A DNA stretch of 64,000 bases. Source: Pseudeuparius sepicola (taxonomy: Eukaryota > Arthropoda > Insecta > Coleoptera > Anthribidae). The translations under genes and the position numbers were made by a program. The stretch spans positions 25,705,278 through 25,769,277 of the forward strand of contig OY987302.1 in NCBI GenBank assembly GCA_963920635.1, given 5' to 3'. Under the pieces are notes generated by a model. The model ran no database searches. It had not been told where the DNA came from and worked only from the letters and a program-made list of their open reading frames with translations. This document shows, in pieces, positions 33,653-44,220 of the stretch. Numbering within the stretch: position 1 is the stretch's first letter; each line of letters starts with the position of its first letter.

Positions 33653-34012
33653 TGTATATATGCCGCCGCGCAAACCAAGTGGCGCCTAAAAACTACTTGA
33701 CCCAGCCCGACTCCACTGTTTAAAAGCTGGCGGCCGTGGTGGACATATATCTCTACATTTGTAGGTACGATCTGGTTGTGTAATCGACTTCCTTAACTAG
33801 ATACTCGCATATTGTTGTCCGTGATCGTCGGCTCTACACCCCTAGTAGTGAAGTAGTGATATAAACATAATTACATACAAATTTTCTCTCTTTTTCTCTT
33901 CCTACTAGTCCATTGATTATTATTGACTAATATTGTCATTATTGGTGTTCTTGTTTTTTTTTTAAACACCACATTTTGGTTTATTGATTTGTTGTTGTTT
34001 TAAAACGCCACA
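33653..34012 (+). repeat. Gypsy-C 3' LTR
   Basis: Ends in AAAACGCCACA like the 5' LTR fragment at 25450-25501 and matches the inverted copy at 17625-17940. The end is firm; the start (first TGTATATATG) is a best guess. Confidence 0.65.
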
Positions 34013-36889
34013 GGTGATGAAAAATTGATTCATATTTTACTCACCTTTTCTAAAACGAATGTACATAACTGAAGCGTAGCAGCAAAAGCTGAAAAGTTGT
34101 ACAAAAATACTACAAGGAAAGTGTTATTAAACTGACACTTTGATAAGAAGATCTCTTCTATTTACTCAATAGTTTTTCTTGGTTAGACTGGTTTTTAGAT
34201 TAAGTGGTGTAAACCAAGTAGCGCTCAAAAAATCCAACTTTCAATCCCACGGCCCATCTTCACTGACAAGCCGGCCACTGCTTAATCTAACTGTGTAACA
34301 GGTAAATAATTTCACGAAACGAAATGGTAATAAAGCTGGATATTTAAAATATGAGACATTCAAAACGTCAGAAACTGACATAACTATAACCACAAAAAAA
34401 AACCCTGTTATAACCTATAATAAGTCGCCATTTTTTTTCGTCGAGTAGCGCCACCCCAGTCCGCAAACAACAATGAAATATGACGTCATGGTCGGGTCTT
34501 TAATATAGTGTCGGTCCAGGTCAAAGTCATCAGCTGGCATCACGATCAAAATTATGAACATATGGGTGGAGGTGTGGGAAAGAATATAGGGTATTCAAGT
34601 TTTACAAATTAACATGAATACCAGCGCCTTCATCAAAAGTCTAAAATATAGTTTTTGACTATTTTAAATCATGTTTTTTGCTTATGCCCATACCAAATAA
34701 AATGGTAAAATAAACTAGGTATGTAATACTTCTTTTACTTAATTCCACACACGAAAACTTTGTTTTTGCACGCTCGTTTCGCTAACCATGTTAGCATCAT
34801 CAGGGAGATGATTAAGTCTAACCATTAGACTAACATGGTTAGAGAAACGCGCGTCGAGTGCAAAAACAAAGTTTTGGTGTGTGGAATTAAGCAAAAGAAG
34901 TATTTTCTAAGTGCCAAAGGTTCCTGATTCCCAATTTAGGTAAGTAATCACAATTTTATTTCAAAATTCGGTAAGTATCTTCGTTAAGTTATTTGAAGAG
35001 AATGCATAGAAAATGCAATCATTCTTTCAGCTTGTCTTTAATTTAGAAAATATATTCGAACAATGGCAAAGCCAAAATCTTCTATGTAGCGTCCGCTCTG
35101 TTTTTAATTTACATCTGTCCGATTCCAATAATTTTTTCAGCATTAAGAGCTTCCGTAAATTGCTGCAACGGAGTGTTCTGCTTTTTATATATCATCCAAA
35201 ATAGTTTTTGGTGGCTGTGCACTGGGAATTTGAGTTAATTTTGTAATCTAAAATATAATATTATCTTACTAAGTATATAAAGGTATGTAGTTAGAGTGAC
35301 TATTTAGGTATCTACCTTATAATATGTGTTATATTGTAGTGTTTGAAAATTCCGCTACATTTGGAATCGTCATTTTATTTTAATTTGAAAGATAGGATAC
35401 TCAGCGCCATCTACGCATGAGCTACTTAGTCTATGGCCGCGAGTTCTGGAAACGATAATGTTTCCCTGCTTTCCTAGTCCGGCTCACGTGCCGCGACTAA
35501 GGTAGCCAATCCCTATTGCCAACCGCACCAGGTCAGGGCGTTTATTTTTATTTATTATTAGGTCATCATCCGTAGAATAGAAACTCTTTTATTTCTTTTC
35601 CATTTGGTTAGTTGTGTATGTCAGTTGTGTTTCCGTCCAAGTTTGTATTTTGTTTGAAGAGATTGACACGAAAAATCTTTCCAACTGGTAGTTACCTAGT
35701 CAATTTCGATTGTTCGTTAATACAGACCTTCAGAGAACCATGCGGTCCAAGACAAGGAGAGTGAAAAATCGCTCTTTCGACTATAAACCGTCGTACTGGT
35801 TACTACACCACGCAATCTTCACCTATTAGCCTCCCTCAGTGCCGTTTTTATCGCATATTTCTCGCCGGTACACTTCGCACCTCCATTTTGTTGTTTTTTA
35901 CACGCCTAAGTCCAATTTCCAACTTCCAGGCATTTCCTCAACGTAGATACTCGTTATACCTTTGGAATACTGCCGTATACCTGTTTTTCTCTAAACAGAA
36001 AAACTCTAGAAGTATCTTCTGCCGATTTTCTACTAATTGCCGTTTCTTTCTTATGTGAAGTAGAAGTTTTTTTCTAAATATGTTTTAGTCATTTTGCACA
36101 AATAGGGATAATTTTCAGGGTTTTTGAGTACCTGTTTTGCTTAACTTGGTGGTTGGTGCCTGATCTATTTGAAGGACACCACACACACCTACAGGGTGGA
36201 CCACAATTACCTGCACGTGAGAGGTGATCACGTGATTTGTCTCCCGTCTGCGCAGCAAGCAGAGATTTCCTCCCCCAGAGCATTACCACTGGACAAGCAC
36301 GCCTAAAACCAGATAAGTCTACCCAAACTATTCGTGCTGAGCCTATGACTAGATAAGTTTTAGATAAACTACCTAACTTGTTCCTATAATCACTTTAGTT
36401 TACCTTAATTACTTGAATAACTAGATAACTTTGTATAGCTACCTATATTTGGCATACTTAAAACTATCTAGTTGTCGAACTAGTTTGCTTTTTGGAAACA
36501 TTATTTTACATACAATAGGTTATGTACTTGAGTTAGATGTGTTGAAAATTTTAAAATATCAATTTAACAACGGGGGTTCTGTAAACTTAAAGTTTCGAAA
36601 CTTAATAGTTAATACCACCTCAATTATTAGAGATAATAAATATCAAATACATATAGTTAGTAAAGTGCATACCTATTGAACCTTTTTTGCTTATAGTGTA
36701 AATATATTAGGTATAAGTGTCGTCAGTGTTCCATTGTTTGCAATATTGCCAGGTAAAAACAAATGACAGTTTTCCATCCCATTTACTTGGTTTTCCAGCT
36801 CTCCAAGATCGCTTTTAAAAGTAAAATAGAAGAGCTAGGTGGCGTCCAAAATATCTCCCTTCAACTAAGCCTCATAATAGTCCGAAAGG
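34013..36889. other. 2.9-kb stretch without recognisable gene
   Basis: Contains the hairpin at 34727-34905. Otherwise it is AT-rich unique-looking DNA with a few GC-richer parts (35420-35540, 36170-36300). The small frames at 35013, 36089, 36431 and 36763 show no domain. It could hold host intron or regulatory DNA; nothing in it supports a gene. Confidence 0.4.
34727..34905. repeat. ~180-bp foldback repeat
   Basis: The arms share TTAATTCCACAC, ACAAAGTTTT(G/C) and CTAACCATGTTAG with their complements, around a loop at about 34795-34825. It has the form of a small MITE; no duplication is seen at the ends. Confidence 0.7.
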
Positions 36890-37252
36890 TGAGTGACAAA
36901 AAATGCAACAGTTTTAGGAAGGCTGGTTTTTTGATACAGTGTAGTATTTAGAGTGTATAAGAATAGCCTGCCGTCAGTCAGCCAGTTTCGTTAGCGTTTG
37001 GCGCAGGGACGGCTTCAAAGTTGTAAAAAAAAAACAAGTAGGGGAGGGTAGGCCACAGTGAAACATTTTTTGGATTTTGGGCCAAAATTAAATAATACCG
37101 AAATAATATCGAAAAACAAGATTTGTCATCAAATTGATTAAGCTTTCCCTAGCTTCTGGCGTAGAAAAAAAAATGAAGGACAAATAAAGATATGCATTTT
37201 AGGCATTTTTTTAAAATCCCTGCAACTGTTCCACTGTGTACTGTGGATGGTG

Positions 37253-37285
37253 CACAGTGAAACAAAAGGTAGTATACAGTGAAAC
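37253..37285. promoter_or_regulatory. subterminal CAGTGAAAC repeats of the pogo element
   Basis: CACAGTGAAAC at 37253 and ACAGTGAAAC at 37276 repeat the inner part of the terminal repeat. Matching copies occur near the other end at 39511, 39557, 39896 and 39913. They are likely transposase binding sites, by analogy with subterminal repeats of other DNA transposons. Confidence 0.55.
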
Positions 37286-37359
37286 ATATACAAATTTTTG
37301 TGAATAATAAAAACTAAAACCAAATATTATTATTTATTGATAATTAAAGTACAATTAGA

Positions 37360-39460
37360 CTATCGTACATCCAAAGTTCCAAAGGAAACCGCAAATTTGT
37401 AATAATTTGACATCCGTTTTGTATTTCTTCTAGGCTGTGGTGCTGGTAATAGACTCTTGATATCATTGATGTTAACTACAGATATATCTTCTACCACGGG
37501 GAATAAGAAGCAACAATCACCAAATTTTTTTGTCTTCCTAAGAAAAGATATTTGATATTCTTTCTCTGGTATTTCTTCGTTCACTACCTTTCCCACGTAA
37601 TATACCTCGTTACTAAATCTAACAAGGACATAATCACCCATTTTGGGAAGTTTTCCTTCGAAGTTATCTTCTATATCGGAGAAATGTAGAGTTTCACTAT
37701 CAGAACTTTCTGCGTATGCAATTTCGACGTCAGATTCAGATGAATCATCATCTTGGATTTTCTTTTCTTTTTTAGATTGTAATTTCATCTTCTTCGGTTT
37801 TGGCTTTTGATTATTCAGTTCTGACAATCTGGCTTGTGTTTTTCCAGACACTTTTTTCATGTTTTCTTTATCTAAGATAGCCTCTTTTTCTGGCGTATCA
37901 GTAATTATAGCAGACTTTTTCTTTTGTCGTGGTTTTCTATTGGTGTTTTTTCTATTTTGCGCTTTAGGAAATCCTTTATATTCTTGTGGTGAAATAAATC
38001 TTTCTTTTAAGGCAGTTACTTCTGGCTTAGCACTTGTCATACAGTTGTCTTTTTCAGGTGTTTTAAGGTCAATCTGGATGTGTGAATTATTTGGTGAATG
38101 TTGTTCAGAATGAAAATCAGAAGTGTTTGCACTTGTGGAGAGTTTAGGAGCTTCTGTGTTAAAATGAGCATCATCATCATTATTTGTCGACGAAGGTCCA
38201 GCTGCCGCCTCATCTTCTTTGCTTACAAAGGGTCTATCCGTAATAGCGGAGCAGAGAAAATCGCTATCTGTGAAAATAAATTTGTCGAATGGATAAATTC
38301 CGCATTTTTTGAATCCTGCTATTATGTTTGTAGGCGTCAATGCCTTTATAAGAGCCTCAGACACACATTCACTTATGTCGTAAATGGTTAAAGGAACACC
38401 AGGATGTTTGGTCATCCATGTTTGACAAGCTGAATTATAATAGTTTTTAAAAGGGGCAAAAACTGAGACATCAAGTGGCTGCATTTTGTTGCTGGTATGG
38501 GGAGGTAGTGTTAAAATATGCACCCCCGATTGTTTCGCTTTATCAATAACTTTGATACTAATATGGCTTTCGTGGTTATCGTAAATTATTAAACATGGAT
38601 TTTCCTTAGAACTGCCTGAATATCTTATAAAGTGATTCATTACCTCAGGAAAAAGCTCAGAATTCATCCATCCTGAGGAATTTGCCAGGCCAAGAGTTCC
38701 AGGTAAAGCAATCTTCAACATATGTTCTTTAAATTTTTTTCTGGGAAATACCATAATGGGTGGTAAGTACGTGCCCAAGGCTGATACAATTACACATGTA
38801 GTGACCAACTGTCCCCTTTCTCCACTGGTGCAACTATTTACTTGCTTAATTCCCTTGCCAGCAATTATCTTTTTTGGGGCATGCACTGTAGTAGTGCTAG
38901 TTTCGTCTAAATTAAAGATTCTTGATCCGTCAACAAGTTTTGGAACCCTGTTGTACAAATCTTCTAATTTCATAAAGAATTCACTGACATTGTGCCTATT
39001 GAAGGAGGTTAGCCTAGATAAACTGCACTGTTCTGGTTGGCGAATACTTAAATTTCCTCTCCTTTTTAAAAACCCTCGAAGCCAATCTTGCCCAGCAGCT
39101 TTATTTGTATTCCACGAAGCAGGGATTTTCTTAGAATTTTTCACAGCACATTCGTATGCCAGTTCCTTTACCTTATTAGTAGTCAATCCATGTGCCATTT
39201 GACTACATCTCTGAATGTAGGACCACTTCCTCATCTTCTGTAAAGACTTGATTCACTTCATAGTTGGGTTTCATTCGTATCATCTCATCAGGATTCATCC
39301 TTTTCCTTTGAACATAACGAAACAAGGTAACATATTTGACATTGTAACGTTCAGCGGCGGTTCTTAGCGACAAGTGATCATGTAAAACAGCATTTACGGC
39401 TGCAAGCATTTGCTCTTCTGATGCGGTGCCAATTTTTCGTGGCTTTGGTTTCCTACCCAT
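37360..39460 (-). pseudogene. pogo/jerky-like transposase, one frameshift
   Basis: From the ATG at 39460 (GRKPKPRKIGT) the N-terminal frame to about 39215 is a psq-type helix-turn-helix (LSLRTAAERYNVKYVTLFRYV). A one-base shift near 39215 moves the rest to a second frame of about 620 codons. That frame has the CENP-B-type HTH (GLTTNKVKELAYECA ... GQDWLRGFLKR) and the DDE_1 catalytic core with D in FNLDETST, D in IIYDNHESH and D in MQPLDVSVF. A Lys-rich region and an acidic SSESD patch follow. The last 100 residues have a compact domain (MGDYVLVRFSNEVYYVGKVV) resembling a Tudor/chromo-like fold. TTTGCAG|ATG at the start may be a splice acceptor. Only the frameshift is visibly disabling. Confidence 0.88.
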
Positions 39461-39936
39461 CTGCAAATATAAAAAAGTATTAAATAGATTCTGGTCCTCT
39501 CCTAAGGTACACAGTGAAACAACAAAATAATGTTTCAGTGTGTCCCACTTAGCAGTGTTTCACTGTGTACTATTTACACACCATTTAATAAAATTTAGTA
39601 GGCAACCAACAATACCAACTGCATTAGAAATAACCCCTAGGTTATGTTAAACAATGTTCCAAGTAAACAAGAAAATATAGAAATAAACATTTAACATGAT
39701 ATTCTACAAATTATAATATCATCATTTCATATCCTAAAAAAAAAATCTTACCTTAAGAAACGGCTTTATCAAACAGGCACAAAACTGTTAACCTTACACA
39801 CTCCACAGACGAGCAGAGACTAGTGGATATCAAGGCGGCTGAAATAAACCGAAAAACAACTTGAACTGGCGGTAAATTTAAAAGCTTTATTGATTGTTTC
39901 ACTGTGGACACTGTTTCACTGTGGCCTACTCTCCCC

Positions 39937-41352
39937 TACCTATGTCCAACTGTTTTGGAAAATCTAAAACTTGGTTTATTTAGTAGCAAAACAACTAAAC
40001 AACGATGTGGATGTAGTCAGCCTTAAAAATATTGCAACGGGCCGCGTCAGCAGCGCTTCAAACTCATAAAAAATATACAGGGTGTCTCACCACGAACTTC
40101 ATCGATCGATATCTCAAAAAGTAAACATATAATTTTTTTGAAAATTTGCCAGCTGACCAATGTCAATGAGTACTATTCATTTAAAGTATTTTAAAAATGG
40201 CAGCACTTCCGGTTATACCGGAAGTCGATGACAACTTTGTTATTTTAAATGGAACACCCTATATTTTATTGCATTTTTCGATTTCACGGAAAATTCTAGG
40301 TACAATACCTAAATTAAACCGTTTTTGAGATATTTGCCATTTTAGAGAAAAAATGACAGATGCAGACCCGTACTTAATTGACAGTTTCTTCAGAACGGCT
40401 ACATATTTCTTAACGCGCTCTTGGCATTTTGCAGTCAAAGGCTTGGTGCAGAGAAATACCATAAAGAAAGTTTCCGATCTTGTACAGGGTGCTCACAAAA
40501 AATTATTCAAATATTAATTCAAAAAATGCCAAAAACTCAAAATTTTCAAATAGAATCCCCCATTTTTTTGTTGTAGCCGTATTCAGTACAAAAAATTAGG
40601 GCAAGTTTGTGTTTAGTTCCCTATACCTAAATGCATTTTCGATTTATTTACAAAAAACTAATTTTCCACTTCTTCATCAAGTTTGATGAATCTAGTTGGC
40701 CATGGCTGATTATACGATTGTCAGAGAATGAAGAAATGTCATTTAGTTTAAAATTATTGTAAACAATGCCGGCACGGTTAAATTACACAAAAGAAGACTA
40801 TTTAATATTTAAATTTATTTATCAGCAAATGTAGGTATTAGAAGTTCTCGATATAACTCTGTTGCATTCTCCATAAATAATAAATAAATTTGAATAGTCT
40901 TCGTTTGTGTAATTTAACCGTGCCGGCACTGTTTACAATAATTTTAAACTAACTTGACATTTCTTCATTCTCTTACAATCGTATAATCAGCCATGGCCAA
41001 CTAGATTCATCAAACTTAAGAAAACGCCCCCTTGATGAAGAAGTGGGAAATTAGTTTTTTGTAAATAAATCGAAAATGCTGACATTTAGGTATAGGGAAC
41101 CAAACACAAACTTTCCCTAATTTTTGTTCTAAATACGGTCAGCTGCCAAATTTTCAAAAAAATTCTATGTTACTTTTTGTGATATCGATCGATGCAGTTC
41201 GTGGCGAGACACCCTGTATATTTTTTATGAGTTTGAAGCGCTGCTGACGCGGCCCGTTGCAATATATTCAAGGCTGACTACATCCACATCGTTGTTTAGT
41301 TGTTTTGCTATAAAATAAACCAAGTTTTAGATTTTCTAAAACAGTTGCAACT
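39937..41352. repeat. foldback element: rest of left arm, centre and start of right arm
   Basis: Contains the central palindrome (40571-40815 and 40885-41147) and the ATACAGGGTGTCTC / GAGACACCCTGTAT pair. No gene is present; the frame at 40259-40462 is arm sequence. It ends at 41352, where a Gypsy-B LTR begins. Confidence 0.7.
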
Positions 41353-42159
41353 ATGGTGCCCACCTTTGTTTTAGATGTTAGTTGGTCGAGCGGTATATAT
41401 AAAGGTGGTCCATAAGTTAATTTACTTTTGGTGTGAGTCTAAGGATTAACGGAAACAACGGGGGAATTTTAATACCATATATTGAAAAAGTAAATGGTAC
41501 GCCTATGGCGTATGAAATATAAAGGTTACGAATTATACAGTGAATTGAATTGAGGATGCACAACGTGAACAAATGAAGGCAGTCGACAAAACCCAACAAA
41601 ACAAAATTCAATCGCTTACTTTTTGGTCAGTTCAACGGGCAGCAACTGTACTAAGGCCGGTTCTGGTGTTGATTATATAGCAGGCTAGGCGGCAGACACT
41701 AAATGATGTCTCGGCCCTGCATCTCGGGATCGGCTACGGCTTCTTCTCATGGCTGGCACGGCATCGGACACTCGCTGGTCTCTCGGGCAGGACTTAGCCC
41801 TACAAGTGATGGTCGGCGACGACTGACATTGCTTTGGGAGTAACCCCCTTTTATATCAGCTCGGTTCTTTGTTCTCGCCTCGATTCCAGGACGTGCAGGT
41901 GTTCGCGAGACGCTCGCGAGGTTATCGGCGGATAGGACATATAAATAAACATGTTTTTCGGGGAATATTAATTACCCTGGCCGACCTATCCAATATAAAC
42001 AACCTGGTTTTTCGATTAAATTTATGACCCGATATTTGGTGGCTTGGTCCCTAACTCGATGAATTTGAAACGAGATATTTTAAGGAAGTACTTAACATTG
42101 TATCGAATTATTTGATAAAATAAAATGAGAAAATTGGTTGGTATCTACGGGGCACGTCA
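41353..42159 (-). repeat. Gypsy-B2 3' LTR, internally deleted
   Basis: About 807 bp against about 1,390 in other copies; the gap lies near 41577, where GTGAACAAATGAA jumps to GGCAGTCGACAAAAC. TATA box complement at 41848-41855. Confidence 0.85.
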
Positions 42160-43220
42160 ACCCTCCCTCCTTAATTTGAAAAGGAATGATGATATAATTA
42201 CTTTTCGGTTTGTACGATCGTGATTCTAGGTTATCTTGATTTGATTGCTTTTGCTTCTTTGCTTTACTTTCCTACATTGAACTGACCTTTTACACATTGA
42301 ACTGAGTTGCTCTTATGCCTTTTGGTTAAAATACTATGCCTTCTTTGTCTAACCTTTAAGTTAAAATATAAATTTCTTATTTCCTAACATATCTACTCTC
42401 TTAATTATTTTTCCCTAACCTACCTATTAACTTAGCCACTTTTGACTTATCTACGCTTACATATACAAGTACAAGTACTATCTACTAACCTCTTATTCCT
42501 TCTTATAATACAATGTTACACAACTTAAATCTAAATTTCTCAACCCATGCACTTCACTTAAAACACGCGAGCTTTCTTTTATCGTCACTCACTGTTCTTG
42601 CGTCATCTCCTCCTCTCCCGACTCCTTTTTCAAGAAGTCATGGTCGTATAACTTACGACTCGAAATTTCCTCAAGGTGCTGGCGATGCCTCAACCCCAGT
42701 GATGCTTACTCCCTACTAAACGAGGTACCACGCATGTCAGGCGCGTACTGACTCTCGACACTACTCCCAATAAACTAACCAAATTGGTGACCGACTTCCG
42801 TTTCCCAGTTTTCATCTGCCTGAGTTACCTTCTTCTTTGTTTTACCTTCTTTGTTTTATTATTATTATATTCGTAACACATCGGTGCGGCGTGTTCTTTT
42901 TATTTATGCCATTGAATTTTGGGTATCGGGGTCCATTGACATTGTTTACAATACCTACGTGCCGATAGTATATACAACTTTGGGCCTGATTATATTCGTA
43001 TCATTTTCGTGAAATTTACCTAAAGTCATCTGTGCGGAGAGGATTTACAACCTAAATTTAAATTCTTGTTGCATTTTGGCTTTTGTTGTTTCCCTATGGA
43101 ATATCTTTACGCTCGAATCTGATAGCTGCGCGTTATTATTTACCTAAACCTATCTACTTAACCTATTCTCAACCTATTATCTACCTAAATTACTTAAATC
43201 GCTTTTCTCAAAACACAAGG
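42160..43220 (-). other. Gypsy-B2 3' untranslated interior
   Basis: Polypurine tract on the minus strand (AAGGAGGGAGGGT) at 42160-42172. The rest aligns with 19356-20430 of Gypsy-B1. No coding sequence. Confidence 0.75.
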
Positions 43221-44220
43221 GTGCTGTTCGTGTATTACCCCCATGTAATGAACAAAAAAACTATACAATAAAGAACACAAAATTAAATCCAAACTTTTGT
43301 TTAAATAAATTTTAAAGTTATTAAAATTTAAACAATTTTTTCACAAATAAATTGTTCTCGCCTTTTTTCTCATCGGCAAAATGTTCCATTACTTTGTCGT
43401 TGAAGTCTGGTATCTGGTATATCTTGTAGGTACGTCCATGACTATGACACTGACATTGCTACGACTATTTTTAACGCGTCTTGGTGTTGTATAATTTATA
43501 ATTTTAAAACAACCCGCGACGGCCGCGAAGTGCCTGTACCTGTACCGGCACCGGCATTTGTTTACATTTTTTCGCAGACGACGCAGAGTGACGCAGACTG
43601 AAAGGCGGGCGAGGCGGCCCAGCTGGGCCCGCGGCGTTGTCGGTTATTTACTGCAAAAATTTGAATAACACTGTTTTGTTAGTTGCCTTTTGCCTTGCAG
43701 CCTGCAGGCATGGGTCATAGTATAAAGTATAAACAATTTGTTTTTATTGTCATAAAGAAATGTCACTCAAAATTCGGACCTGGCCTGGCTATCGTCTTAA
43801 AAAATAGATATTGCCTTTGCTATTGCTATCAATCGAGCCAACCGGCAATGCCGCGGCGAAACCAACTTCTGGATCACGATTTTAATGTGCTCCTCGGCTA
43901 TATAGCGGTCCTTGTTTATCATACATATTTTGGCTGTTTCGCTCCTTGCGATATTAGACAGAGACGGGCGCTATTTTATCGGATCTCGCACTTTTTAGGA
44001 GCAAGTGCTCACGAGATTAGTTATTATGGTTATTCATATTTTCACCAACGGTTCCGCAAGCTATTTTCACCAATGTTTCCGCCAGCCAGGATAAAACCTA
44101 TTTGCGACTGATTGACTTGCCTTATAGCTTATAGCTAATTAAATACCTAACAAAACATATTTTCTCGGTTTTAGAGAGGGGGGCACGTGCTCCTGTGCTC
44201 TTACATAGAAACCGCCACTG
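43221..44220. mobile_element. probable hAT-type insertion or fragment replacing the end of pol
   Basis: The similarity to Gypsy-B1 stops at 43220 (ACACAAGG). The right limit is suggested by a terminus whose minus strand reads CAGTGGCGGTTTC, followed by a GCACGTGCCCCCC block, which resembles hAT termini. There is no matching left terminus and no 8-bp duplication, so it may be truncated. A GC-rich patch lies at 43510-43640. The 142-codon frame at 43683-44111 has no recognisable domain. Confidence 0.45.

Larger units (their letters stand above)
25450..34012 (+). mobile_element. Gypsy-C: decayed plus-strand LTR element
   Basis: Left boundary: the last 52 bases of an LTR (25450-25501, ending AACGCCACA). 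A primer-binding-site start TGGCGCCCGATGTGAGGC follows at 25505. Then come gag pieces, a pol fragment and a 3' LTR (about 33653-34012) that ends in the same ACGCCACA. It has been invaded by Gypsy-B1 (at the 5' LTR), a solo LTR (in gag) and a LINE (in integrase). The missing protease, RT and integrase core imply large deletions. Confidence 0.7.
37041..39936 (-). mobile_element. pogo/jerky-like DNA transposon
   Basis: 2,896 bp with 24-bp inverted termini (GGGGAGGGTAGGCCACAGTG start; one mismatch between ends) and TA on both sides (37039-37040 and 39937-39938), as in the Tc1/mariner/pogo group. It encodes one transposase on the minus strand. CACAGTGAAAC words recur near both ends. It inserted into the left arm of the foldback element, whose sequence resumes on the other side. 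Confidence 0.92.

Noticed and set aside
38756..39202. Plus-strand frame of 148 codons in the pogo element
   Set aside because: Antisense to the catalytic core of the transposase.
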